Of a DNA stretch of 22,987 bases, positions 7,476 to 15,110 are shown one piece after another. Position 1 is the first letter of the stretch; every line of letters begins with the position of its first letter. Under the pieces are notes generated by a model that saw only the letters and a program-made list of their open reading frames with translations, searched no databases and was not told the origin of the DNA. Position numbers and translations under genes: made by a program. Source of the DNA: DASUSF01 sp036375275 (lineage in GTDB: Bacteria; Pseudomonadota; Alphaproteobacteria; Geminicoccales; Geminicoccaceae); contig DASUSF010000306.1 in the NCBI GenBank assembly GCA_036375275.1, positions 1 to 22,987 of the forward strand, given 5' to 3'.

Positions 7476-8069
7476 TCAGCGGCTGGCGACGCCGCCCATG
7501 TCCGGCAGCCGGTGGGCGATGCCCTTGTGGCAGTCGATGCAGGTCTTCTCGCCGCTGACCAGGAACTGCTCGTGCGCCTCGGCCGCGCGCGTGCTCTGCC
7601 GGGTGAAGTCCATGAACGACTCGCCGTGGCAGTTGCGGCACTCGAGGGAGTCGTTGGCCTGGAGCCGCGCCCACTCCCGCATCGCCATCACGCGCCGGTG
7701 CTCGCGGAACTCCTCCTGGGTGTCGATGGTCCCGAACAACCAGCCCCAGACCTCCTTGGACGCCTGCATCTTGCGCGCGATCTTGTCGGTCCAGTCGTGC
7801 GGCACGTGGCAGTCGGGGCAGGTGGCGCGCACGCCGGAGCGGTTGGTGTAGTGGATCGTGGTCTTCAGCTCCTCGAACGGGTTGTCGTGCATCTCGTGGC
7901 AGCTGACGCAGAAGGTCTCGGTGTTGGTCGCTTCCAGCGCCGTGTTGAAGCCGCCCCAGAACACGATGCCGCCGATGAAGCCCCCCACCACCAGGAAGCC
8001 GAGGCTGAAGAACCGGCTCGGCTCCCGGAGCGTCCGCCAGAGGTCGCGGATCCGGCTGCGCACCGCCAC
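7476..8069 (-). CDS. napC: Tetraheme cytochrome c NapC (NapC/NirT family)
   Basis: A 197-residue membrane-anchored periplasmic cytochrome. A single N-terminal helix (about 20-43, FFSLGFLVVGGFIGGIVFWGG) serves as uncleaved anchor. Four CxxCH heme sites follow at 54-58, 84-88, 144-148 and 177-181, the exact count for NapC. It oxidises membrane quinol and passes electrons to NapB and NapA in the periplasm. The gene is the last of the nap operon, starting 3 bases after the napB stop. Length and heme spacing match the family, and the HEMHDNPF, PHDWTDK and CHKGIAHRLP segments are typical. Related NirT/NrfH-type proteins are excluded by context. Confidence 0.95.
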   Translation of the reverse strand: MAVRSRIRDLWRTLREPSRFFSLGFLVVGGFIGGIVFWGGFNTALEATNTETFCVSCHEMHDNPFEELKTTIHYTNRSGVRATCPDCHVPHDWTDKIARKMQASKEVWGWLFGTIDTQEEFREHRRVMAMREWARLQANDSLECRNCHGESFMDFTRQSTRAAEAHEQFLVSGEKTCIDCHKGIAHRLPDMGGVASR

Positions 8070-8072
8070 CCC

Positions 8073-8549
8073 CTAATCCTGCCCGCCGGCGGCTTCGCGC
8101 TCCAGCAGCGTGTCGATGTCCTCGAACGTGTTCTCGACCGGCGCCTCGGTCTCGTGCTGCACGACGTGGCACTGGTTGCAGAAGTACCGGCGGGGCGAGA
8201 CCGCGGCGAGGAACTGGCCGTCGCGGTCCATGAAGTGGGTGATGCTGACCATCGGCGCCTGGGACTCGCCGGTCGCGCTCCGGCTGTGGCAGTCCAGGCA
8301 TTTGTTGAAGTTCATGTCGATCTGGTAGCCGTCGATCTTGTGCGGGATGGTCGGCGGCTGCTCGGGGTAGTTGCGCACCCGGCGGAGATCCCGGTTCTCG
8401 ACCTCCGGCATGCGCGGCGCCTCGCCCTCCTCGGTGAGGGCATCGAGCCTCATCGTCGCGACCCAGTCGCGCCCGACGGGCTCCTGGGCCAGGGCTGCGG
8501 CGGCGGCAGCGGCCAGGGCCACGGCGAGGAAAAGCGTCCTGATGATCAT
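8073..8549 (-). CDS. napB: Diheme cytochrome c NapB, nitrate reductase small subunit
   Basis: A 158-residue periplasmic protein with a short signal peptide (MIIRTLFLAVALAAAAAAALAQ, cleavage about 21). It has two CxxCH heme sites at 84-88 (CLDCH) and 124-128 (CNQCH). Candidate distal histidines are in PTIPHKIDGY (His70) and MVSITHFMDRDG (His105), as in other NapB proteins. It carries electrons from NapC to the NapA iron-sulfur centre. Start ATG 8549 was chosen because the signal peptide begins there and the napA stop lies 11 bases upstream; the long frame continuing further upstream is only the out-of-frame shadow of napA. It sits between napA and napC in the same operon. Confidence 0.95.
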   Translation of the reverse strand: MIIRTLFLAVALAAAAAAALAQEPVGRDWVATMRLDALTEEGEAPRMPEVENRDLRRVRNYPEQPPTIPHKIDGYQIDMNFNKCLDCHSRSATGESQAPMVSITHFMDRDGQFLAAVSPRRYFCNQCHVVQHETEAPVENTFEDIDTLLEREAAGGQD

Positions 8550-8560
8550 CGCTCCGTCCC

Positions 8561-11062
8561 TCAGGCGCGGGTGATCGTGACGGCGCACTTCTTGAAGTCG
8601 GTCTGCTTGGAGATCGGGTCGGTCGCGTCCAGCGTCACCTTGTTGATCAGCTGGCTGGCGTCGAACCAGGGCACGAACACGAGGCCTCGGGGCGGCTTGT
8701 TCCGGCCGCGCGTCTCGACCCGGGTGCGGATCGCGCCCCGCCGGGACGTCACCCGGACCTCGTCGCCGCGCCGCAGCCCGAGGGCGGTCGCATCGTCCGG
8801 GTGCATGTCGCAGACGGCGTGCGGGAAGGCCTGGTAGAGCTCCGGCACGCGCTGGGTCATCGAGCCGGAATGCCAGTGCTCGAGCACCCGCCCGGTCACC
8901 AGCCAGAACGGGTACTCCTCGTCCGGCGGCTCGGCGGCCGGCTCGAACGGCAGGGCGTAGATGTTCGCCCGGCCGTCGGGGTTGCCGTAGAAGCGCAGCT
9001 CCTCGCCCGCCGGCACGTAGGGGTCGTAGGGCGCCCGAAAGCGCCAGGGCGTCTCCCGGCCGTTCACCACCGGCCAGCGCAGGCCCCGGGTCTCGTGGTA
9101 CGTCTCGAAAGGCGCGAGGTCGTGGCCGTGCTCCCGGCCGAAGCGCGCGTACTCCTCGAACAGGCCCTTCTGGATGTAGAAGCCGAAATGCTCGGCCTCG
9201 TGGTTGCCGTAGGCCGGGTCGCGCTCTTCGTTCGGATACGCGTCGACCTGGCCGTTCGCGAACAGGACCTCGTAGAGCGTCTTCCCCTTGTAGTCCGGGT
9301 TGGCGTCCAGGATCTCGGCCGGCCAGACCTCGTCGGTGGTGAAGCGCTTGGAGAACTCGACCAGCTGCCAGAGGTCGGAGCGCGCCTCGCCGGGCGCCTC
9401 GACCAGCTGGTGCCAGAACTGGGTGCGCCGCTCGGCGTTGCCGTAAGCGCCCTCCTTCTCGACCCACATCGCCGTCGGCAGGATCAGGTCGGCGGCCTGC
9501 GCGGTCACGGTCGGGTACGGCTCGGACACCACGATGAAGTTCTCCGGGTTGCGGTAGCCCGGGTACGTTTCCTCGTTCATGTTCGGCGCCGCCTGGAGGT
9601 TGTTGTTCACCTGGATCCAGTAGGCGTTGATCAGTCCGTCCTTGAGCATCCGGTTCTGGAGGACGGCGTGCGCGCCCGGCTTCTCCTGGATGATGCCGGC
9701 GGGCAGCTTCCAGATCTCCTCCGCGATGGCCCGGTGCTCGGGGACGTTGACCAGGTAGTCGGCCGGCAGCCGGTGGGCGAAGGTCCCGACCTCGCGGGCG
9801 GTGCCGCAGGCCGACGGCTGGCCGGTGAGCGAGAACGGGCTGTTGCCGGGCTCCGCGATCTTCCCCGTCAGGAGGTGGATGTTGTAGATCAGGTTGTTGG
9901 CCCAGACGCCCCGGGTGTGCTGGTTGAACCCCATGGTCCAGAAGGACGTGACCTTGACCTCCGGGTCGGCGTACAGCTCGGCCAGCTCCTCGAGGCGGTT
10001 CTCCGGCACGCCGGTCATCTCGTGGACCTTGTCCAGCGTGTAGTCCGCCACGAACGCAGCGTACTCGTCGAAGGTCATCGGCACCGAGCCGCCGGCGTCG
10101 GCGGTGTTCTTCGCCGCCTGCTCCAGCGGGTGCTCGGGGCGGAGCCCGTAGCCGATGTCGACGTTGCCGCGCAGGAAGTTGACGTGCTTGTCGACGAACG
10201 CCTGGTTCACCCGGCCGGTCTGGATGATGTGGTTCGCGATGTAGTTGAGGATCGCGAGGTCGGACTGCGGCGTGAACACGATGCCGAGGTCGGCGAGCTC
10301 GAAGTTCCGGTTCTCGAAGGTCGAGAGCACCGCGACCTTGACGTGCGCCGCGCTGAGCCGCCGGTCGGTCACCCGGGTCCAGAGGATCGGGTGCATCTCC
10401 GCCATGTTCGAGCCCCAGAGGACGAAGGCGTCGGCGTGCTCGATGTCGTCGTAGCAGCCGGGCGGCTCGTCGATCCCGAAGGTCCGGATGAAGCCCGCGA
10501 CGGCGGACGCCATGCAGTGCCGGGCGTTGGGGTCGATGTTGTTGGAGCGGAAGCCCGCCTTCATCAGCTTGTTGGCGGCGTAGCCTTCCCAGACCGTCCA
10601 CTGGCCGGAGCCGAACATGCCGACCGCCGACGGCCCCTTGTCCCTGAGGGTCGCCTTGAACTTCTCGGCCATGACGTCGAACGCCTGGTCCCAGGAGACC
10701 GGGGTGAACTCGCCGTCCTTGGCGTACGCCCCGTCCTTCATCCGCAGCAGCGGCTGTGTCAGCCGGTCCGCGCCGTACATGATCTTGGACAGGAAGTAGC
10801 CCTTGACGCAGTTGAGGCCGCGGTTGACCGGGGACTTGATGTCGCCGTGGGTCGCGACGACCCGACCGCTCTTGGTCGCGACCATGACGCTGCAGCCGGT
10901 GCCGCAGAACCGGCACGGCGCCTTCGACCAGGTGAGCGCGGTCCGGCCGGCCTCGGTGATCAGGTTCTGAGCCGCGGCCGGGACCGGCAGCCCGCCGACC
11001 GCCGCCGCGACGGCGGCCGCCTGGGCCCGGAGATAGTCACGTCGCGACAGACTGGCGGTCAT
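8561..11062 (-). CDS. napA: Periplasmic nitrate reductase catalytic subunit NapA
   Basis: An 833-residue Mo-bis-MGD enzyme of standard NapA length. It starts with a Tat signal (SRRDYLR at 6-12, cleavage near AAA-Q, about 31). The [4Fe-4S] ligands are Cys50, Cys53, Cys57 (CRFCGTGC) and Cys85 (NCVKG), and Lys87 is the conserved electron-relay lysine. The molybdenum ligand is Cys183 in DPNARHCMASAV. The family strings GSNMAEMHPILWTRVTDRRL, WTMGFNQHTRG and, near the C-terminus, TGRVLEHWHSGSMT are intact. It reduces nitrate to nitrite in the periplasm with electrons from NapB. No key residue is missing, so it should be active if the cofactor is supplied. The ATG overlaps the napD stop (ATGA on the minus strand), consistent with coupled synthesis with its chaperone NapD. 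Confidence 0.97.
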   Translation of the reverse strand: MTASLSRRDYLRAQAAAVAAAVGGLPVPAAAQNLITEAGRTALTWSKAPCRFCGTGCSVMVATKSGRVVATHGDIKSPVNRGLNCVKGYFLSKIMYGADRLTQPLLRMKDGAYAKDGEFTPVSWDQAFDVMAEKFKATLRDKGPSAVGMFGSGQWTVWEGYAANKLMKAGFRSNNIDPNARHCMASAVAGFIRTFGIDEPPGCYDDIEHADAFVLWGSNMAEMHPILWTRVTDRRLSAAHVKVAVLSTFENRNFELADLGIVFTPQSDLAILNYIANHIIQTGRVNQAFVDKHVNFLRGNVDIGYGLRPEHPLEQAAKNTADAGGSVPMTFDEYAAFVADYTLDKVHEMTGVPENRLEELAELYADPEVKVTSFWTMGFNQHTRGVWANNLIYNIHLLTGKIAEPGNSPFSLTGQPSACGTAREVGTFAHRLPADYLVNVPEHRAIAEEIWKLPAGIIQEKPGAHAVLQNRMLKDGLINAYWIQVNNNLQAAPNMNEETYPGYRNPENFIVVSEPYPTVTAQAADLILPTAMWVEKEGAYGNAERRTQFWHQLVEAPGEARSDLWQLVEFSKRFTTDEVWPAEILDANPDYKGKTLYEVLFANGQVDAYPNEERDPAYGNHEAEHFGFYIQKGLFEEYARFGREHGHDLAPFETYHETRGLRWPVVNGRETPWRFRAPYDPYVPAGEELRFYGNPDGRANIYALPFEPAAEPPDEEYPFWLVTGRVLEHWHSGSMTQRVPELYQAFPHAVCDMHPDDATALGLRRGDEVRVTSRRGAIRTRVETRGRNKPPRGLVFVPWFDASQLINKVTLDATDPISKQTDFKKCAVTITRA

Positions 11063-11349
11063 CCCACGGCCTCCTCATCCCGTTCGATCCGGTGAAACAC
11101 GAGCTGTGCCGAGAGCACCCCGGGAAGCTCCCTGATCGCCTCGACCGCGTCCAGAATCGCCCGCTCGCTCGCCGTCACGAGCGTCACCACGAGCCTGCCG
11201 TCCGCCTCCGTCGGCACGTCGGCGTCGGGCATCGCCCGGATCGCCTCGGCGACGGCGCCGGTCCGGTCCGGCCGGCTCTGCACCAGCAGGCTCGACACGT
11301 GCAGCTCGCCCGCCGGACGCCCCGAGCCCGCCTCGCCCATCGTCGTCAC
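11059..11349 (-). CDS. napD: NapD, chaperone for NapA maturation
   Basis: A protein of about 96 residues containing ELHVSSLLVQ and later GRLVVTLVTASERAILDAVEAI, then LPGVLSAQLVFHRIE, the ferredoxin-like NapD fold. NapD binds the NapA twin-arginine signal peptide in the cytoplasm and holds back export until the cofactor is loaded. Three starts are possible. I prefer GTG at 11349, because GGGGAGG (11365-11359 on the minus strand) is 9 bases upstream; the ATG at 11340 is 18 bases from that site, and the ATG at 11433 would overlap napE and add a non-conserved Arg-rich stretch. The 3' end overlaps the napA start by 4 bases. Function is secure from family match and operon position. Confidence 0.88.
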   Translation of the reverse strand: MTTMGEAGSGRPAGELHVSSLLVQSRPDRTGAVAEAIRAMPDADVPTEADGRLVVTLVTASERAILDAVEAIRELPGVLSAQLVFHRIERDEEAVG

Positions 11350-11429
11350 CGCCGATCGCCTCCCCGGCCCAATCCGACCCGCCGCCGGCACGCGCGCAGA
11401 GGTCGGTTCGACATCCTCCCGTGTCGCCC

Positions 11430-11615
11430 TCACCCGGTCGGGGGACCCAGGAGCATCTGTGACATCCAGACCAGGAAGCCGTAGCCGCCGACCACCATCA
11501 CCGCGAGGATCGGCGCCAGCACCACGGCCAGGAAGAGAAAGACCAGCAGCTCCCGTCGGCGCGCGCCCCGGGCCTCGTCGGCGCCGACAGCGGCGGTCGA
11601 TCTCGCGTCGTCCAT
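11430..11615 (-). CDS. napE: NapE, small membrane protein of the nitrate reductase operon
   Basis: A 61-residue protein with one transmembrane helix (about 24-51). The string ELLVFLFLAVVLAPILAVMV then GGYGFLVWM is the typical NapE sequence, with charged residues before it and a short GPPTG tail. Its role is not known; it occurs as the first gene of many alphaproteobacterial nap operons. Here it also leads, with about 80 bases between its stop and the preferred napD start. The transcript probably starts in the 107-base gap upstream (11616-11722), where I see no recognisable FNR-type box. Confidence 0.88.
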   Translation of the reverse strand: MDDARSTAAVGADEARGARRRELLVFLFLAVVLAPILAVMVVGGYGFLVWMSQMLLGPPTG

Positions 11616-11684
11616 CGATCAGCCCCAGGTGCCCGTCCGATGCGCAGTCTGCACATCGAGCCGGGCGGCTTCAACCCCGGAGCG

Positions 11685-11712
11685 TCCACGCGGGGACATC
11701 CGAACGCGTGGA
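11685..11712 (-). terminator. Hairpin between amino-acid ABC operon and napE
   Basis: The arms TCCACGCG (11685-11692) and CGCGTGGA (11705-11712) pair perfectly over 8 bases around a 12-base loop. The structure starts 11 bases beyond the last stop codon of the ABC permease operon in the direction of transcription. It is well placed to end or weaken read-through into napE, but has no U-tract. Confidence 0.4.
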
Positions 11713-11722
11713 GCGACCGCCG

Positions 11723-12451
11723 TCAGCGCGCCTGGATCGCGGTCGGCGCGGGGAGGACCGGGGTCGGGACGTCGCGGAGGTGCGGCGACAGCCGCCATTC
11801 CAGCCAGCGGACGCCGCGCGTCACCAGGAAGTTGATCGCGAGGTAGATCGCCCCGGCGACGATGAAGATCTCGAACACCGCGAAGGTCCTGGCGATGATG
11901 CTGCGCGCGATCCCGGTGACCTCGAGCAGCGTGATGGTCGAGGCGAGCGAGGTCGACTTGACCATCAGGATGATCTCGTTGCCGTAGGCGGGCAGCATCT
12001 GGCGGAACGCGACCGGGAAGACGATCCGGCGAAACATGAGGGGGCCGCTCATGCCGCAGGCGCGCGCCGCCTCGACCTGGCCGTAGGGCACCGACTGGAT
12101 GCCGCCCCGGATGATCTCGCTGGTGTACGCGCCGGTGTTGAGGGTGAGCGCCAGGATCGCGCACCAGTACGGCTCGCGGAAGAAGGTCCAGAGGAAGCTG
12201 TCCCGGATCGCCTCGAACTGCCCGAGCCCGTAGTAGATCAGGAAGATCTGCACGAGCAGCGGCGTGCCCCGGAACACGAACACGTAGGTCCAGGCGGCGC
12301 CGGCGACGAGCGGATTGCCGGACAGGCGGAGCAGGGCGAGCCCGACCGCGAGGAAGAAGCCGAGGAACAGCGCGAGCGTCACCAGTTGAAGGGTCAGCCC
12401 GAGCCCGCCGAGCAGCGCCGGCACGCTCTCGAGCATCAGGCCGACGTTCAC
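11723..12451 (-). CDS. Polar amino acid ABC transporter permease (HisM-like)
   Basis: A 242-residue inner-membrane protein of the His/Glu/Gln/Arg ABC permease family. The coupling EAA loop is clear (GQVEAARACGMSGPLMFRRIVFPVAFRQMLPAYGNEII), preceded by FVFRGTPLLVQIFLIYYG and LTLNTGAYTSEIIRGGIQSVP, both hallmarks. About five helices are visible. The start is taken as GTG at 12451, which overlaps the TGA of the upstream permease (GTGA); an ATG five codons inside is the alternative. It would pair with the second permease to form the channel for a basic or polar amino acid. No ATP-binding subunit follows it; the next gene downstream is napE. Confidence 0.92.
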   Translation of the reverse strand: MNVGLMLESVPALLGGLGLTLQLVTLALFLGFFLAVGLALLRLSGNPLVAGAAWTYVFVFRGTPLLVQIFLIYYGLGQFEAIRDSFLWTFFREPYWCAILALTLNTGAYTSEIIRGGIQSVPYGQVEAARACGMSGPLMFRRIVFPVAFRQMLPAYGNEIILMVKSTSLASTITLLEVTGIARSIIARTFAVFEIFIVAGAIYLAINFLVTRGVRWLEWRLSPHLRDVPTPVLPAPTAIQAR

Positions 12452-13152
12452 GACGCCCGCCTCACGCCGCGGTTGGCGTAGCCTTCCGCGCGCTGGAAGC
12501 CCCAGTTCGAGCAGGTGGTGATCGCGAGGTAGAGGGCGGCGGCGAGCAGGTAGAAGGTGAACGGCTGCCGGGTCGAGCCGGCGGCGATGTGCGACTGGCG
12601 CATGATCTCGACCAGGCCGGTGACCGAGATCAGCGAGGTGTCCTTGAGGGTGAGCTGCCAGACGTTGCCGAGCCCGGGGAGCGCGAAGCGGGCGGTCTGC
12701 GGCGCCAGGACCCGCCGCAGCACGAGCATCCGGCTCATGCCGATCGCGCGTGCCGCCTCGAGCTCGCCCTTCGGCACGGTCAGGATCGCGCCGCGGATCA
12801 CCTCGGTGGAGTACGCGCCGGAGACGATCCCGACCGCGAAGGTGCCGATGGTGAACGCGTCGATCTCGATGTAGCCGTCGTAGCCGAACATCGAGGCGAC
12901 GAACATGACGCTCCGGTTGCCACCGAAGAACAGCAGGTAGATGACCAGCAGCTCCGGGATGCCGCGGACGACCGTGGTGTAGGTGCCGGCGAGCGCCTGG
13001 AGCGGCAGCGAGCCGGAGAGCTTGGCGGCGGCGCCGAAGGTGCCGAGGATCAGGCCGAGCAGCATCGCCGAGCAGCTGACCAGGATGGTGGTCAGCGCCG
13101 CCCGGAGCATCTCGTCGCCCCAGCCGGTGTCGCCGAAGGCGAGGAGCTCCAT
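12448..13152 (-). CDS. Polar amino acid ABC transporter permease (HisQ-like)
   Basis: A 234-residue inner-membrane protein of the same family as its downstream neighbour. It shows VVRGIPELLVIYLLFFGG, IGTFAVGIVSGAYSTEVIRGAI and the EAA coupling loop KGELEAARAIGMSRMLVLRRVLAP, then LPGLGNVWQLTLKDTSLISVTGLVEIMRQ. The last string is typical of HisQ/ArtQ-type subunits for basic amino acids. The start is the ATG at 13152, 41 bases after the binding-protein stop; its last bases overlap the GTG start of the HisM-like gene, so the pair is translationally coupled. Substrate preference (lysine, arginine, ornithine or histidine) is inferred from the binding proteins. Confidence 0.92.
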   Translation of the reverse strand: MELLAFGDTGWGDEMLRAALTTILVSCSAMLLGLILGTFGAAAKLSGSLPLQALAGTYTTVVRGIPELLVIYLLFFGGNRSVMFVASMFGYDGYIEIDAFTIGTFAVGIVSGAYSTEVIRGAILTVPKGELEAARAIGMSRMLVLRRVLAPQTARFALPGLGNVWQLTLKDTSLISVTGLVEIMRQSHIAAGSTRQPFTFYLLAAALYLAITTCSNWGFQRAEGYANRGVRRAS

Positions 13153-13193
13153 CTCGGCGCGCCGGGCTCAGCGGCGCCGCGGGTCCGGAGGCC

Positions 13194-14027
13194 TCACGCC
13201 GAGGCGTCGAAGCCGAACCACTTCTCCGAGAGCTCGCGGATCGTGCCGTCCTCCCTGGCGGCCGCGATGGCCTCGTTGAACTTCTGCACGAGCTCGTCCT
13301 CGCCCTGGCGGATCCCGACCCCGATCCCCTCGCCGTAGGGCCCGCCGGCCATCGACGGGCTGACGATCGCCAGGCCCTGGCCCTGCTCGCCCTCGAGCAT
13401 CGGCTCCCAGTAGGCCTGATCGGCGAGGGCGGCATCGATCCGCCCCGCCTGGAGGTCGAGATCGAGGTTCTCCTGGGTGTCGTAGCGGCGCACGTCGGCG
13501 TCCTCGAGGTAGGTCTCGAGGAAGTTCTGGTGCGTGGTCCCGACCTGGACGCCGATGGTCTTGCCCTCGAGCGCGCTCTGCAGCGCCTCGATCGTCGCCT
13601 CCTCCTCCGGGCCGACCTCGTCGAGATCGAGCCTTCCGCCGGCGAGGCCGGCCGCCGCGAGATCACCGTCCGCAGGAGCCACGAACGCGGAGGGGCTGTC
13701 GGCGTAGGGGTCCGAGAACTGGATCACCTGGCGGCGCTCGTCGGTGATCGACATCGCCGCCATGATGGCGTCGTACTTGCCATCCTGGAGGGCCGGGATG
13801 ATCCCCTCCCAGCTCTGGGCGACGATCTCGCACTCCACCTCCATGCGCGCGCACAGGTCGTTCGCGAGGTCGACCTCGAAGCCCGTCAGCTCGCCGGAGG
13901 GGCCGGTCTGATTCCAGGGGGGGTAGGCGCCTTCGGTCGCGATCCGGAGCGCCCGGTCCTGGGCGCCGGCCGGGCCGGCCTGGAGCGCGAGCGCGGCGGC
14001 GAGCGCGATGAGCAGGGAGCGGGTCAT
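13194..14027 (-). CDS. Basic/polar amino acid ABC transporter substrate-binding protein (copy 1)
   Basis: A 277-residue periplasmic binding protein with a Sec signal peptide (MTRSLLIALAAALALQAGPAGA, about 1-22). LRIATEGAYPPWN (about 27-39), LCARMEVECEIVAQSWEGIIPAL and DAIMAAMSITDERR (about 87-99) are the classic lobe-1 elements of the lysine/arginine/ornithine-binding (ArgT/LAO) family; QAGRIDAALAD and SEKWFGFDAS close the second lobe. Compared with E. coli ArgT as I recall it, the hinge-proximal loop before GKTIGV is about 24 residues longer and acidic (about 119-152). The neighbouring copy has a loop of the same length. It feeds the two permeases encoded just downstream. Confidence 0.93.
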   Translation of the reverse strand: MTRSLLIALAAALALQAGPAGAQDRALRIATEGAYPPWNQTGPSGELTGFEVDLANDLCARMEVECEIVAQSWEGIIPALQDGKYDAIMAAMSITDERRQVIQFSDPYADSPSAFVAPADGDLAAAGLAGGRLDLDEVGPEEEATIEALQSALEGKTIGVQVGTTHQNFLETYLEDADVRRYDTQENLDLDLQAGRIDAALADQAYWEPMLEGEQGQGLAIVSPSMAGGPYGEGIGVGIRQGEDELVQKFNEAIAAAREDGTIRELSEKWFGFDASA

Positions 14028-14082
14028 GGCAGCGGTCCTCCTCCGCGCCGCGCCGGCGACCGGGCGGCGCCCCTTCGGTCGA

Positions 14083-14922
14083 TCAGGACGAAGCGTCGAA
14101 GCCGAACCACTCCTCGGCGAGCCGCCGGATGGTGCCGTCCTCCCTGGCGGCCGCGATCGCTTCGTTGAACTTCTCGACCAGCTCGTCGTCCTCCTGGCGG
14201 ATGCCGAGGCCGACCCCGTCGCCGAACGGACCGCCGGTCATGGCCGGCCCGATCAGGGTGAAGCCGGCCCCCTTCTCCGTCTCGAGCAGCGGCTGCCAGT
14301 AGCTCATCGACGCGAGCGCGGCGTCGACCCGGCCGGCCTTGAGATCGAGGTCGAGATTCTCCTGCGTGTCGTACTTGCGGATGTCGACGGCGTCGCTGAG
14401 GTGCGTCTCGAGAAAGTTGGCGTGGGTGGTCGCGACCTGAACCCCGACCGTCTTGCCGTCGAGCAGCTCGCGGAGGTCGTCGACCGCCGCCTGCTCCGCG
14501 GTGTCGATGTCGTCGAGCGTGAGCCGGTCCTGCTCGCTCTGGTAGTCGGCGAGCTCGCTGTCCTCGAGAACCGCGAACCTGGCCGGCGTGGCGGCATAGG
14601 CGTCGGTGAACTGGATGACCTTCCGGCGCTCGTCGGTGATCGACATGCCGGCCATGATGGCGTCGTACTTGCCGTCCTGCAGCGCCGGGATGATGCCTTC
14701 CCAGTCCTGGGCGACGATCTCGCACTCGGCGTCCATCCGCGCGCAGAGGTCCCTCGCGAGGTCGAGCTCGAAGCCGACGAGCTGGCCGGAGGCGTCGGTG
14801 TGGTTCCACGGCGGATAGGCGCCTTCGGTCGCGATCCGGACCTTGGACCACTCCTCGGCGGCGGCAAGGCTGGCCGCGGTGCCGAGCACGAGCGCGGTGG
14901 CGAGCGACAGGGAACGGCGCAT
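14083..14922 (-). CDS. Basic/polar amino acid ABC transporter substrate-binding protein (copy 2)
   Basis: A 279-residue periplasmic binding protein, first gene of the operon. It has a signal peptide (MRRSLSLATALVLGTAASLAAA) and the same landmarks as copy 1: VRIATEGAYPPWNHT, LCARMDAECEIVAQDWEGI, IPALQDGKYDAIMAGMSITD. Start ATG 14922 is preferred because AGGGAG lies 5 bases upstream; an ATG five codons earlier would overlap this site. The two proteins are strongly alike over their whole length, so this is a tandem duplication. They differ in residues after the shared motifs (DPYADSPSAFVAP against DAYAATPARFAVL), which could mean different ligand ranges for one permease pair. Confidence 0.93.
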   Translation of the reverse strand: MRRSLSLATALVLGTAASLAAAEEWSKVRIATEGAYPPWNHTDASGQLVGFELDLARDLCARMDAECEIVAQDWEGIIPALQDGKYDAIMAGMSITDERRKVIQFTDAYAATPARFAVLEDSELADYQSEQDRLTLDDIDTAEQAAVDDLRELLDGKTVGVQVATTHANFLETHLSDAVDIRKYDTQENLDLDLKAGRVDAALASMSYWQPLLETEKGAGFTLIGPAMTGGPFGDGVGLGIRQEDDELVEKFNEAIAAAREDGTIRRLAEEWFGFDASS

Positions 14923-14965
14923 GGCACTCCCTCTCATTCTTGTCGTCGACGGTCTCCCGCTCACG

Positions 14966-14994
14966 TTCGTCCGCCGCTCCGGGGGTGTTGTCAA
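14966..14994 (-). promoter_or_regulatory. Candidate promoter of the amino-acid ABC operon
   Basis: On the minus strand a perfect TTGACA (14994-14989) is followed after 17 bases by GACGAA (14971-14966), about 45 bases before the start codon of the binding-protein gene. The -35 box is exact but the -10 is poor (two of six consensus bases). GC-rich alphaproteobacteria often tolerate weak -10 boxes, so this is possible but unproven. Confidence 0.35.
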
Positions 14995-15004
14995 GCCCGT
15001 GACC

Positions 15005-15045
15005 GAACGGGCGCCGTTCAACCGAAGCGCGCCAGAACGGCGCGC
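15005..15045. other. Two adjacent inverted repeats in the divergent promoter region
   Basis: GAACGG-GCG-CCGTTC (15005-15019) is a perfect 6-base inverted repeat with a 3-base centre. GCGCGCC-AGAAC-GGCGCGC (15027-15045) is a perfect 7-base repeat with a 5-base centre. Both lie between the candidate -35 box of the ABC operon and the plus-strand gene at 15111. They could be an operator or simply stable hairpins in the leader; nothing identifies a regulator. Confidence 0.35.
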
Positions 15046-15110
15046 GGCTGTTGAAATCGGTGGCCATTGCGGCGACCATCCGGGATGTTCATCCACATCC
15101 GGAGGGCGGC

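Noticed and set aside
8801..11095. A 764-residue plus-strand open frame opposite napA
   Set aside because: It is antisense to an unmistakable napA and has the low-complexity Val/Arg/Leu composition of shadow frames in GC-rich DNA.
11341..11433. An upstream ATG start for napD at 11433
   Set aside because: It would overlap napE and add a non-conserved Arg-rich N-terminus; the GTG at 11349 has a properly spaced GGGGAGG.
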